Positions 53,639 to 62,895 of a DNA stretch of 64,000 nucleotides are shown piece by piece; the first letter of the stretch is position 1, and the number at the start of each line of letters is the position of its first letter. The stretch is from Candidatus Roseilinea sp. Its GTDB lineage: Bacteria; Chloroflexota; Anaerolineae; J036; Brachytrichaceae. The position numbers and the translations under genes are program-made. The stretch lies in assembly GCA_025998955.1 (NCBI GenBank), contig AP024676.1, positions 2,542,001 to 2,606,000 of the forward strand. Direction: 5' to 3'. A model generated the notes under the pieces. That model was not told where the DNA came from and ran no database searches. It saw nothing but the letters and a program-made list of their open reading frames with translations.

Positions 53639-56260
53639 TTACAGCAGCCCCAGCGCGCGGGCGCGGGCGACGGCCTCGGTACGCCGCTGCACGCCGAGCT
53701 TCTCGAAGATCCGGCGGTTGTGTCCCTTGACCGTGTCCAGGGCGAGGAACAACCGTGCGCCGATGTCCTGGTTGGATAAGCCTTGCGCGATCAGCCGCAA
53801 GACTTCCAGCTCGCGCGGGCTGAGCGGTTCGGGGAGGGGCTGAGGAGAGGGGTTGTCGCTGGGGTGCGGCTCTGCCTCAAACGCGGCCAGCAGCTTGGCG
53901 ACGTAATCCGGCATGACGCCTTGCGCCGAAGCAGTGACGAGCATTTGCCGCATCGGCTCGCCCTTGTCCACGAACAGGCGGATGAAGCCTTCCGGCTCGG
54001 CCAGCGCCAGCGCACCGCTCAATCGCTGTGCTGCGCGATCGCGTTCGCCCAGCGCATGCAGCGCGACGGTCTGCCATGCCATGATGTTGAGCCGTTCGTC
54101 GGCCCAGTTCCCGGCGTCGGCCTGTTCATACAAGCTGTCCAACAGCGCGAGCGCCGACGCGCTGTCGCCCATCGCCAAATGCGCCTGCGCCTCGCTGAGT
54201 GGCAGGGCGTGCGATTGGGCCAGGCGCAGCGCCTCATCGTAGCGCCCCTGGCGCAGCAACACGGGCACTTGCGCAGCGACCACCTCGGGGATGCGCAGCG
54301 CGAAATTCTTCTGGCGCGCGGTTTGATAGGTGTGCGTCAGCATCTCGGCGGCCTCGTCTACGTTGCCGCGCGCCAGCGTCAACCGGGCCAGGAACACTTC
54401 GCACACGATGAAGCGGTCAATCACCCGGTCGTATTGCCGCGCCAGGTGCAGGCTTTGTTCGCCATGCTTTTGGGCGGCGTCGAGGTCGTTCCACTCGTAG
54501 TTCAGCCGCGCCAGGCCCAGGTGCGCGTCGTAGACGATTTGCAGTGGCTGATCGCCGGCCCATCGCAGGACTTGCCGAAACGTGTCGGCGGCCTGGTGCA
54601 GTTGGTTGTCCACCTCCTGCACGTTGCCCAGACCCGTGGTCGCCAGAAGCGTGGAGAAGATGGCGTTGCCGGCTTGCCCCAGCGCGATGCCATCCGAAAA
54701 CGCCCGGCGCGAGGCGGCGTAGTCCTTGCGCAGAAAGTGGGCGTAGCCCATCGTCCAGTGCGCGTTGGCGCGCGTGGACAGGTAGTCGTCGGACAAATAG
54801 TCCAGCGCGCGGCGCGCCTGCGCAATCATGACGTCGGGCTGGTAGCGCGTGAGCGCCAGCGTGGCGCGCGCCGCTGCGATGCGGCCGATCAGGTTGCGGG
54901 TGTTGTCATCCGGCGCCATGCCCTGCACGGCCCTTTCGGCAGCGTCGAGTTTCTCTTCCACACCGGTCGTTTGCCCGTTGACGAGCAACAACGCCGCGTG
55001 CCGCCACCACAACGCGGGCCTGGCGTTGAGCGTCGCCTCCGGCAACGACGCCAGCCAGTTCAAGATGGTCATCGCCGCGCCGCGCAGATGCAGGGGAATG
55101 CCTTTGCCGTCAATCAAGCGCTCAGCGCGATCCACATCGCCTGCGGCAGCGGCGTGACGAAAAGCTTCCAGATCGTAGCCGTTGTCCTCGTGCCACTGGC
55201 TGGCGCGCAGGTGCAGGGCGTTGATGGTGGCCGCTGGTTCGAGCTGCGTAAGCCGCTGCCGCAACAGGTCGGCGAACAGGTGGTGATAGCGATACCAGCG
55301 CCGCTCGGCGTCGAGCGGGATGATGAACAGGTTGGCCTGTTCGAGCGATTCGAGCGTCCTCTGCCCTGAGCCTGCCGGCGCGTCCAGCAGTACATCGCAC
55401 AGCGGGCCGCACAGCCGGTCGAGGATGGACGTGTGCAACAAGAAGTGCTGCACGGGCTCCGGTTGCTTGTGGAGCACTTCTTCCAGCAGGTAGTCGAGGA
55501 TGAAGCGATGGCTGCCTGCGAAAGTCTGGATGAATTGGGTGATGTCGGCGTCGACCACGCCCTGCATGGACAAGGCGGCGAGTTGCAGGCCGGCGATCCA
55601 ACCTTCGGTGCGCGCCTCCAACGTGGCGATGTCCTCCGCCGACAGTCGCAACCCCATGACCTGCGTCAGAAAGCTGGCGGCTTCTGCGGGCGTGAAGCGC
55701 AGGTCGGCCGCGCGCAGCTCGGTCAATTGGTCGCGGGCGCGCAGCCGGTGCAAGGGCAGGCCCGGATCCTCGCGCGTGGCGATGATCAGGCCCATCTGCG
55801 GCGGCGCGTTCTCCAGCCAAAAGGTCAGCGCCTCATCAATGGCCTGAGCGGTGATGACGTGGTAGTCATCCAGCACGAGTGTGAACGGAGTGGTGATGCC
55901 CGCAATGTCGTTGAGCAGCGCGGTCAGCGTGGCTTCGACGGGCGGCGGCTGCGGGATCTGAAGCGTGCGCGACACCGCTTGCCCAATGTCCGGCTGAATT
56001 TGTTGCAGCGCGGCGATGAGATAGGTCAGGAAGCGGGCCGGGTCGTTGTCGTTTTCGTCCAACGACAGCCAGGCAACAGGGCGTTGGCTGCCGGCAACCC
56101 ATTCGCTTACCAGGGTCGTTTTGCCAAAGCCGGCCGGGGCGGAGACGAGGATGAGCTTGCGATGTGCGCTTTCGCTCAGCCGCTCGATCAACCGGGGCCG
56201 CAGTACGTGCTTCGACCGAAGCGGTGGGATGTGCAGTTTAGTCGTCAGCAGGATGAACAT
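53639..56260 (-). CDS. Large MalT-like LuxR-family ATP-binding regulator (LAL)
   Basis: 873 residues. The NTPase has Walker A A41PAGFGKTT, a Walker-B-like FTLVLDDYHVI, and then a long helical TPR-like region. The C-terminal LuxR helix-turn-helix is LSPRELEVLRLIAQGLSN, then DIGARLFLALDTVKGHNRRIFEKL. The sensor ligand is unknown. A Pro/Ser run (PHPSDNPSPQPLPEPLS), encoded by GGGGAGGGG-type repeat words, joins the helical part to the DNA-binding domain. The start is moved to the ATG at 56260, matching MFILLTTKLHIPPLR of the family. Confidence 0.93.
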   Translation of the reverse strand: MFILLTTKLHIPPLRSKHVLRPRLIERLSESAHRKLILVSAPAGFGKTTLVSEWVAGSQRPVAWLSLDENDNDPARFLTYLIAALQQIQPDIGQAVSRTLQIPQPPPVEATLTALLNDIAGITTPFTLVLDDYHVITAQAIDEALTFWLENAPPQMGLIIATREDPGLPLHRLRARDQLTELRAADLRFTPAEAASFLTQVMGLRLSAEDIATLEARTEGWIAGLQLAALSMQGVVDADITQFIQTFAGSHRFILDYLLEEVLHKQPEPVQHFLLHTSILDRLCGPLCDVLLDAPAGSGQRTLESLEQANLFIIPLDAERRWYRYHHLFADLLRQRLTQLEPAATINALHLRASQWHEDNGYDLEAFRHAAAAGDVDRAERLIDGKGIPLHLRGAAMTILNWLASLPEATLNARPALWWRHAALLLVNGQTTGVEEKLDAAERAVQGMAPDDNTRNLIGRIAAARATLALTRYQPDVMIAQARRALDYLSDDYLSTRANAHWTMGYAHFLRKDYAASRRAFSDGIALGQAGNAIFSTLLATTGLGNVQEVDNQLHQAADTFRQVLRWAGDQPLQIVYDAHLGLARLNYEWNDLDAAQKHGEQSLHLARQYDRVIDRFIVCEVFLARLTLARGNVDEAAEMLTHTYQTARQKNFALRIPEVVAAQVPVLLRQGRYDEALRLAQSHALPLSEAQAHLAMGDSASALALLDSLYEQADAGNWADERLNIMAWQTVALHALGERDRAAQRLSGALALAEPEGFIRLFVDKGEPMRQMLVTASAQGVMPDYVAKLLAAFEAEPHPSDNPSPQPLPEPLSPRELEVLRLIAQGLSNQDIGARLFLALDTVKGHNRRIFEKLGVQRRTEAVARARALGLL

Positions 56261-56368
56261 AGATCCTGAGTCGCGGGACTTGCAAACGCGCCGTGCGAAA
56301 GATGCTCTAAAGGTAGGATGCCGCACACCAAGCTAGCTCTAGTTATCTCGTCTGTTGTGCATATCGCC

Positions 56369-58045
56369 TCACCCCTGCCCGGCGACTTTGGCCCAGGCGT
56401 CCTTCAGGCCAACGGCGCGGTTGAAGATCAGCCGATCCGACGTCGAGTCGGGGTCAACGACGAAGTAGCCCAGCCGCTCGAACTGATAGTGCTTGCCCAC
56501 AGGCGAGCCGGCGACGCTGGGCTCGGCGAACCCCTGTACCACTTCCAGCGACTTCGGGTTGAGATAGCTCAGGAAGCTCTCGCCCTCTTCCACGTCATCC
56601 GGGTCGGGGCGGGTGAACAGATGGTCGTATAGCCGGGCTTCGATCGGCAGGGCATGCGCCGCGCTCACCCAGTGGATGGTGGCCTTGACCTTGCGGCCGT
56701 CCGGCGCGTTGCCGCCGCGTGTCGCCGGGTCATAGGTGCAGCGCAGCTCGATCACGTTGCCGGCGGCATCCTTCACTACGTCCACGCACTTGACGAAGTA
56801 GCCGTAGCGCAGGCGCACTTCGCGGCCGGGCGCGAGCCGGTAGAACTTCGGCGGCGGGTTTTCCATGAAGTCATCCTGCTCGATGTAGAGCACGCGACCA
56901 AAGGGCACTTGCCGTGTGCCGGCGGAGGGGTCCTCAGGATTGTTGATCGCCTCCAGCATTTCGGTCTGCTCGGCCGGATAGTTCTCGATCACCACGCGCA
57001 GCGGGCGCAGCACGGCCATCACGCGCGGCGCGGTCTTGTTCAGCTCATCGCGCAGGCTATGTTCGAGCATGGCGATGTCTACCACGCTGTCGGCCTTGGC
57101 GACGCCGATGCGGGCGCAGAAATCGCGGATGGCGGAGGGCGTATAGCCGCGCCGGCGCAGGCCGCGCAGGGTGGGCATGCGCGGGTCGTCCCAGCCGCGC
57201 ACATGACCTTCTTTCACCAACTGCAGCAGCTTGCGCTTGCTCAGCACGGTGTAGCTCAGGTTCAGCCGGGCGAACTCGATCTGCCGCGGCGCGAAGATCT
57301 CCAGCTCGCGCAGGAACCACTCGTAAAGCGGGCGATGGTCCTCGTACTCCAGCGAACACAACGAATGGGTGATGCCTTCGATGCTGTCGCTCTGGCCATG
57401 GGCGAAGTCGTACATCGGGTAGATGCACCATTTGTCGCCGGTGCGGTGATGGCTGGCGTGGATGATGCGATACATCACCGGATCGCGCATGTTGATGTTG
57501 CCGGAGGCCATGTCAATCTTGGCGCGCAGGGTACGGCTGCCCTCAGGGAACTCGCCGGCGCGCATGCGAGCAAATAGGTCGAGGTTCTCTTCGACGCTGC
57601 GGTTGCGCCACGGGCTCTCGCGGCCCGGCTGAGTCAGCGTGCCGCGATATTCGCGGATCTCGTCCGGCGACAGATCGCACACATACGCCTTGCCCTTCTT
57701 GATCAGCTTGACGGCATACGCGTAGAGCTGCTCGAAGTAGTCGCTGGCGAAGAACAGCCCATCCCACTGATAGCCTAACCAGCGCACATCCTCGATGATG
57801 GCATCCACATACTCCTGCTCTTCTTTGGTTGGATTGGTGTCGTCGAAGCGCAGGTTGCACGTGCCGCCGAACTCGCGGGCGATCTCGAAATCTACGGCCA
57901 TCGCTTTGGCATGGCCGATGTGCAGATAGCCGTTCGGCTCCGGCGGGAAGCGCGTGCGGACATACGTGAAGCGACCGGACGCGAGGTCCTCGCGCACGGC
58001 AGTGCGGATAAAGTCGGACGTCTGGACGATCGGGGTAACAGTCAT
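56369..58045 (-). CDS. glnS: Glutaminyl-tRNA synthetase
   Basis: 558 residues, class I synthetase. [21 protein letters not shown] holds the HIGH motif (42-45), and [13 protein letters not shown] is the KMSKS equivalent. The C-terminal beta-barrels (about 330-558) bind the anticodon. Length and motifs match GlnRS rather than bacterial GluRS. Its presence implies direct glutaminylation of tRNA-Gln. The ATG at 58045 gives the correct N-terminus. Confidence 0.97.
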   Translation of the reverse strand: MTVTPIVQTSDFIRTAVREDLASGRFTYVRTRFPPEPNGYLHIGHAKAMAVDFEIAREFGGTCNLRFDDTNPTKEEQEYVDAIIEDVRWLGYQWDGLFFASDYFEQLYAYAVKLIKKGKAYVCDLSPDEIREYRGTLTQPGRESPWRNRSVEENLDLFARMRAGEFPEGSRTLRAKIDMASGNINMRDPVMYRIIHASHHRTGDKWCIYPMYDFAHGQSDSIEGITHSLCSLEYEDHRPLYEWFLRELEIFAPRQIEFARLNLSYTVLSKRKLLQLVKEGHVRGWDDPRMPTLRGLRRRGYTPSAIRDFCARIGVAKADSVVDIAMLEHSLRDELNKTAPRVMAVLRPLRVVIENYPAEQTEMLEAINNPEDPSAGTRQVPFGRVLYIEQDDFMENPPPKFYRLAPGREVRLRYGYFVKCVDVVKDAAGNVIELRCTYDPATRGGNAPDGRKVKATIHWVSAAHALPIEARLYDHLFTRPDPDDVEEGESFLSYLNPKSLEVVQGFAEPSVAGSPVGKHYQFERLGYFVVDPDSTSDRLIFNRAVGLKDAWAKVAGQG

Positions 58046-58123
58046 GGGTGTCGCGTTCCTCAGAGAGTTCCGGCGCGGAGTATAGCGCCGGAAGGATGGC
58101 GGCTGTAGATCCGCCCGGCGACG

Positions 58124-58909
58124 CTACGAACTGGCGCTGCTGTAGCGCCGCACGGCGAAGTTCCAGAAGCGCGCGCACAAGAAGAATAGGGCCAGCGCGA
58201 ATGCCCAGCCATACAACACCAGCTGCGGCGTGACGCGCCCGATGATGACCTCGGCCGGCACGGTGGTGACGAACGCGATTGGGATAACGAACGTCATGAT
58301 CGCCCTTAGCGGTTCAGGCAACGCTGTGGCCGGATAGCGCCCGACTTCCAACAGCGCAAACACCATCTCGCCGAAACTTTCTACCTCGACCACCCAGAAG
58401 GCCAGCGTGCCGAGCATGACGAGGGCCGAATACACCATCAGCAACCCGCCCAACACGAGCAGCACGAATAGGGCGACCTGTCCCGCGCTTGGCCGTGCGC
58501 CGAGTCGAACGAGGCCGTAGGCGATGAGGAAGACGCCGCCCAGGATGGACGCGATGCGATCTAAACGATAGTGCTGAAGCGTGGCATGGAACTGGGAGTT
58601 AATCGGCTTGGTCAAGATGAAGTCCAGCGTGCCCTTGCGGATGTGCTGGCCAAGTGCAATCACGTTCTGCCAGATCGCTGTATCCAGAAAGCCAAACGCG
58701 ATGAACAACAACCCAACGACGACCAGCGTCTCATGAAAAGTCCAGCCGCCTAGCGTGTCGGTGAACGAGTAGAACAACAGCACCGCTGCGGCAGACCAAA
58801 TCACCTCGACCACTGTCATGACGATGGCACCGACGAAGTTGGCGCGGTACTCCAGGCCGGTCATCACGCTGGTGCGGATGAAGAGGGCAAGCAGCCTCGG
58901 GTATTTCAT
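58124..58909 (-). CDS. ABC-2 type permease, second gene
   Basis: 261 residues and six helices. GTLDFILTKPINSQFHAT is the typical loop of the ABC-2_6 family of permeases (DUF990-like). It probably forms a heterodimer with the product of 59039-59836 encoded upstream on the same strand. No ATPase gene is next to them in the window, so the motor must be elsewhere. The exported substrate is unknown. Confidence 0.85.
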   Translation of the reverse strand: MKYPRLLALFIRTSVMTGLEYRANFVGAIVMTVVEVIWSAAAVLLFYSFTDTLGGWTFHETLVVVGLLFIAFGFLDTAIWQNVIALGQHIRKGTLDFILTKPINSQFHATLQHYRLDRIASILGGVFLIAYGLVRLGARPSAGQVALFVLLVLGGLLMVYSALVMLGTLAFWVVEVESFGEMVFALLEVGRYPATALPEPLRAIMTFVIPIAFVTTVPAEVIIGRVTPQLVLYGWAFALALFFLCARFWNFAVRRYSSASS

Positions 58910-58917
58910 GGTGTTGC

Positions 58918-59030
58918 AGGCATTTGGAGTGTCGCCGGTGTCATTGGTGGTAATGGTCTCGGTAGTGTTATCGGTGTTGCGACAGCAAAGACGCTATTGA
59001 CACTAACGACTCTTCTCACACTCGCGACAC
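58918..59030. repeat. GGTGTC/GTGTTATC-type short repeat between permease genes
   Basis: Repeated GTGTCGCCGGTGTCATTGGTGG and GGTAGTGTTATCGGTGTTGCGAC words are followed by the partly complementary GACACTAACGACTC and CACACTCGCGACAC. It fills the 129-bp gap inside the permease pair. Confidence 0.6.
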
Positions 59031-59038
59031 AAATTCCC

Positions 59039-59836
59039 TCACGCTCCCACGGCGCTGTAGCTGCGCAGCCCTCTACCCCACAGCCAGCGCGAGAACGACG
59101 CCATGCCGATGACCCAAGCCAGCGATACCAACGCGCCGCTCAGGACGCGCTCCGGCGTCGCCTGGCCGATCAAGATCTCGGCCGGCAGAGCGATGCTGCT
59201 CTGGAACGGTAGCCACTTTGCGATCGCCTGCAGCGCCGGCGGCATCAGCGCCAGCGGCACCACAAACCCGCCTAAGAGCGACTTGACGAAGAAGAACACG
59301 TCGAAGATGCGATAGACCTGCGTCGTCCAGAACGCCAGCATGCCGACGATGTATTGCAGGAAGAACTCGAACAAGAAGCCGATGGGCGTGACCAGGCAAA
59401 AGGCCAGCGCATTGGCCGGCGTCACCACCCACTGTTGACCGGGAATGATCAGGATGATCGCACTGATGACGCTGCCGACCAGCAACGCATTGAAGAAACG
59501 CACCGACACGACCTGTGTGAAGAGCATGTGTGCCAGGCCGAGCGGGCGCAGCAAGTAAGCCGACAGTTCGCCGGTGCGCACTCGCTCCTCGATCTCGTCC
59601 AATACCCAGATGTAGGTGATGCGACGAATCCACACCACCGCCAGGTAATAGCCCACGAACTGAGCCGGCCCGAAGCCATTGATCTCGCCGCCCCGCGCCA
59701 GGTTCAACCACACTGCCATCATCACCAACGGATAGGTGCCGGCCAGCGTCCACATGACGATCTGAACGCGGTACTCGAGCGCCAACTGCCAGTAGGCACG
59801 CAGCAAGACGGGATATGCGCGGAACAATCGCAGCAT
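59039..59836 (-). CDS. ABC-2 type permease, first gene
   Basis: 265 residues and six helices. VLDEIEERVRTGELSAYLLRPLGLAH is the ABC-2_6 loop, similar in place to GTLDFILTKPI of its partner. An ATG at 59836 is preferred over a TTG at 59848. It is first of a two-gene unit; the 129-bp gap to the second gene is filled by a short repeat. Confidence 0.85.
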   Translation of the reverse strand: MLRLFRAYPVLLRAYWQLALEYRVQIVMWTLAGTYPLVMMAVWLNLARGGEINGFGPAQFVGYYLAVVWIRRITYIWVLDEIEERVRTGELSAYLLRPLGLAHMLFTQVVSVRFFNALLVGSVISAIILIIPGQQWVVTPANALAFCLVTPIGFLFEFFLQYIVGMLAFWTTQVYRIFDVFFFVKSLLGGFVVPLALMPPALQAIAKWLPFQSSIALPAEILIGQATPERVLSGALVSLAWVIGMASFSRWLWGRGLRSYSAVGA

Positions 59837-60032
59837 GATCGTGATCAAGAGACGCTCACGGCTCCAAGCAGTGCGTGCACTTGAAGACCGAGCGAACCCC
59901 AGTCAGGCTCAATGCCTGCACCGGGATTATAGGTTGGGGGCCGAGACCCTTCGGTAGCAGTGCGCTTTCGTCAGAACTACAATCTGTGCATCCTTTCGCG
60001 CAAGGCTGCGCCGTATGAGACGAGGCTGACCT

Positions 60033-62513
60033 ATGAAATTGCTCCGTAATTTGCTCATCGCCGCGCTGATCGCCATCCTGACGGTTTCCCTTTCGGCCGG
60101 CGGGGCGTTCCTCTACTTCACCCGCCGATCCTTCCCCCAAACCAGCGGGATGATCAAACTGACCGGGCTGACCGGGAATGTAGAGGTCATCCGCGACGCG
60201 TTCGGCGTGCCGCACATCTACGCCGACACGCCCGACGATCTCTTCCGCGCGCAGGGCTTCGTGCACGCCCAAGATCGCTTCTTCCAGATGGAGTTCTGGC
60301 GACGCATCGGCCAGGGCCGTCTGGCCGAGCTGTTCGGTCAGAGCGCGCTGGAACAGGACAAATTCATTCGCACGATCGGCTGGCATCGTGTGGCAGAAGC
60401 AGAAGTGCAGATGCTCGAGCCGGACGTATTGCGCGTGCTGCAAAGTTACGCCGACGGCGTGAACGCTTACATCCTGCCCAACGCCGACCGGCTCGGTTTC
60501 GAGTTCAGCGTGCTGGGCCTGATCGGGCGACGTTGGTCGCCTGAGCCGTGGACGCCGGTGAACACCGTGACCTGGGGCAAGGCGATGAGCTACAACCTGG
60601 GCGACAACATGGACCATGAACTCGCGCGCCTGCGGCTGATCGAACGCGGCGGCGAAGCGCTGGCCCAGGCAGTCATCCCGCCCTACCCGGAAGATATGCC
60701 GGTCATCGTGCGCTCGACTGATGGGTCATCCGGAGAAGAGGAACGGCGCTTCACTCACTTGCGTCACATTGCTCCCAACGCCGCAACCGAGCTATATCGC
60801 ATTCACAAGTCTGTCCAACGCGCCATTGGCCTAACCCACGACGCCGGCATCGGCAGCAACAACTGGGTGGTATCCGGCGCCCGCACCACAACCGGCCGGC
60901 CCATCTTGGCCAACGACCCGCACCTCGGCATCCAGATGCCTTCGATCTGGTATATCAACGGGCTGCATTGCCGCGTGGTCAATGAGGCTTGTCCGTATGA
61001 TGTCGTGGGCGTGACCTTCCCCGGCGTCCCTGGCGTTGTGCTAGGGCACAACGCGCGCATCGCTTGGGGCGTCACCAACGCCGGACCTGACACGCAAGAC
61101 CTCTTCATCGAGCGGCCCAACCCCGACAACCCGGACGAGTTCGAGTTCCAGGGCAAATTCGAACCGGCGCGCATCCGCGAGGAGCGCATCTTCGTCGCCG
61201 GCCAAGTGGAGCCGATCGTAATCCGGGTGCGCGAGACACGCCACGGGCCGATCCTCAACGACGTGGTGGAAGAACTCGAAGGGCGCGAGCCGTTGGCGCT
61301 GCAATGGGCAGCGCTACAACCCGGCCGGCTGTTCAAAGCGGTGCTGATGATGAACCGCGCACAGAATTGGGAGGCGTTTCGCGAGGCGCTGCGCCACTGG
61401 GACACACCGGCGCAGAACTTCGTGTATGCCGACGTGGACGGCAACATTGGCTACCAACTGCCCGGGAACATCCCCATCCGCAAGAACGGCGATGGCCGCG
61501 CCCCTGTGCCGGGATGGACCGGCGAGCACGAATGGATCGGCAGCATTCCCTTTGACGAGCTACCGTCCGCATTCAACCCGCCGGAGGGTTATATCGTCAC
61601 GGCGAACAACGCCATCGTGGATGCGCGGCGCTATCCATATCTGATCACGACTGACTGGGATCACGGCTACCGCGCCAAGCGCATCGCGCAGATGATCCTG
61701 GCGAAAGACAAGCTGAGCGTCGAGGATATGCGCGCGATGCACTTCGACGCGTATTCGCTCTTTGCCGACGAGGTGTTGTCATCGCTCGAGGGCGTAACGC
61801 TCGAGCTAGACGCAGGAGCGTCGGCGGCGCTATCCGCGATGCGGGGATGGGATCGAACGTGCAACGCCGAGTCCGCCGGCTGCGCCGTCTTCGAGGTGTT
61901 TTGGCGTGAGCTGTCGCGCGCCGTGTTCGCCGACGAAGTCGGCGAAGCACTCGCCGGCGACGTGCTCGCCAACGGCACGCATGCCCAAATCGCCTTGCGC
62001 AACATCCTGGCCGACGCCGATGCGGTGTGGTGGGATGACGTAGCCACGACCGAGCGCGAGACGCGCGAGCAAATCATCGCGCGGGCGCTCGAACGCGCCG
62101 TCCGGTTTTTAGAAGAGCGGCTCGGACGAGATCGCGCGCAATGGCGCTGGGGAAATCTGCACACCCTCACATTCGCCAACCAGACGCTCGGCAGGAGTGG
62201 CATCGCGCTCATCGAGCGCATCTTCAACCGCGGGCCCTTTCCGGCGCCGGGCAGCATGGGACTCGTCAACGCGATAAGCGGAGAACCAGAAACATTCGCC
62301 GTGCGATCAGGGCCGTCCTGGCGGGCCGTTTACGACGTGGGCGACTGGGATCAATCACTCGGCATTCACACCACCGGTCAGAGTGGCCATGCCTATCACC
62401 TGCACTACGACGACATGATCCCGCTGTGGCTAAAAGGCGAGAGCAGGCCACTCCTCTGGACGCGCGAGGCCGTGGAACGCAGCGGGCGAGAGAAGCTGAC
62501 GTTGACGCCGTAG
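60033..62513 (+). CDS. Penicillin-acylase family Ntn-hydrolase
   Basis: 826 residues. A transmembrane or signal segment (5-28) is followed by the acylase fold: DAFGVPHIYADTPDDLFRAQGFVHAQDRFFQMEFWRR. The nucleophile is S275 in GIGSNNWVVSG, at the autoproteolytic junction between the small and large subunits; RPILANDPHLGIQMPS and WGVTNAG are also typical. Such enzymes cleave beta-lactam side chains or acyl-homoserine lactones. A TACAAT box at 59978-59983 lies 50 bases upstream, and GAGG precedes the start. Substrate cannot be told. Confidence 0.93.
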   Translation: MKLLRNLLIAALIAILTVSLSAGGAFLYFTRRSFPQTSGMIKLTGLTGNVEVIRDAFGVPHIYADTPDDLFRAQGFVHAQDRFFQMEFWRRIGQGRLAELFGQSALEQDKFIRTIGWHRVAEAEVQMLEPDVLRVLQSYADGVNAYILPNADRLGFEFSVLGLIGRRWSPEPWTPVNTVTWGKAMSYNLGDNMDHELARLRLIERGGEALAQAVIPPYPEDMPVIVRSTDGSSGEEERRFTHLRHIAPNAATELYRIHKSVQRAIGLTHDAGIGSNNWVVSGARTTTGRPILANDPHLGIQMPSIWYINGLHCRVVNEACPYDVVGVTFPGVPGVVLGHNARIAWGVTNAGPDTQDLFIERPNPDNPDEFEFQGKFEPARIREERIFVAGQVEPIVIRVRETRHGPILNDVVEELEGREPLALQWAALQPGRLFKAVLMMNRAQNWEAFREALRHWDTPAQNFVYADVDGNIGYQLPGNIPIRKNGDGRAPVPGWTGEHEWIGSIPFDELPSAFNPPEGYIVTANNAIVDARRYPYLITTDWDHGYRAKRIAQMILAKDKLSVEDMRAMHFDAYSLFADEVLSSLEGVTLELDAGASAALSAMRGWDRTCNAESAGCAVFEVFWRELSRAVFADEVGEALAGDVLANGTHAQIALRNILADADAVWWDDVATTERETREQIIARALERAVRFLEERLGRDRAQWRWGNLHTLTFANQTLGRSGIALIERIFNRGPFPAPGSMGLVNAISGEPETFAVRSGPSWRAVYDVGDWDQSLGIHTTGQSGHAYHLHYDDMIPLWLKGESRPLLWTREAVERSGREKLTLTP

Positions 62514-62599
62514 CGTCAGGCGCATCGCGGCTCCGTTGGCTCACGAGCAAGTGACGAGTGCTTTCTTTTTGGGGCGAGCTCCATAAAGCGGCAACTTCC

Positions 62600-62627
62600 G
62601 TGGGCCGGGGCAGTACCCTCGGCCCAC
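62600..62627 (+). terminator. GC-rich hairpin after the acylase gene
   Basis: GTGGGCCG (62600-62607) pairs with CGGCCCAC (62620-62627). There is no T-run after it on either strand, so it is only a possible terminator. Confidence 0.35.
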
Positions 62628-62704
62628 CCCGTTGTTCGTCGTCCTGCCCTGCTCCCCCTTTCTGAAATGCGCCCCCCAAATAGCTTCAAGAAGCCCTCAG
62701 GCGG

Positions 62705-62710
62705 TATAAT
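62705..62710 (+). promoter_or_regulatory. -10 box of the tRNA-Gly gene
   Basis: A perfect TATAAT lies ten bases before the first base of the tRNA. No convincing -35 is seen. Confidence 0.6.
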
Positions 62711-62719
62711 CTTCGCCAT

Positions 62720-62792
62720 GCGGGCATAGCTGAGGTGGTACAGCGTCTGCCTTCCAAGCAGAAGACCACGGGTTCGAGTCCCGTTGCCCGCT
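62720..62792 (+). tRNA. tRNA-Gly, anticodon TCC
   Basis: A 73-base cloverleaf. The acceptor stem is GCGGGCA/TGCCCGC, the D-loop is AGCTGAGGTGGTA, and the anticodon stem-loop CTGCCTTCCAAGCAG has TCC in the loop. The T-arm is CGGGTTCGAGTCCCG. No CCA is encoded. It reads GGA codons. It lies between the acylase gene and a terminator. Confidence 0.95.
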
Positions 62793-62809
62793 TGAGTCGC
62801 ACGCGCTAC

Positions 62810-62855
62810 ACTCCCGATGCCTCCATCGAGCGTCGGGAGTTTGTCTTTCCCTTTT
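62810..62855 (+). terminator. Intrinsic terminator after tRNA-Gly
   Basis: The 8-bp stem ACTCCCGA/TCGGGAGT (62810-62817 and 62833-62840) is followed by a T-rich tail (TTGTCTTTCCCTTTT). Confidence 0.8.
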
Positions 62856-62895
62856 GCGTTCATAGTAGGAGAGGGGGCAACCTAGGGAGGAAACT

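Noticed and set aside
58124-59836. A complete ABC exporter
   Set aside because: Two permease genes are clear, but no ATPase gene is adjacent on either side.
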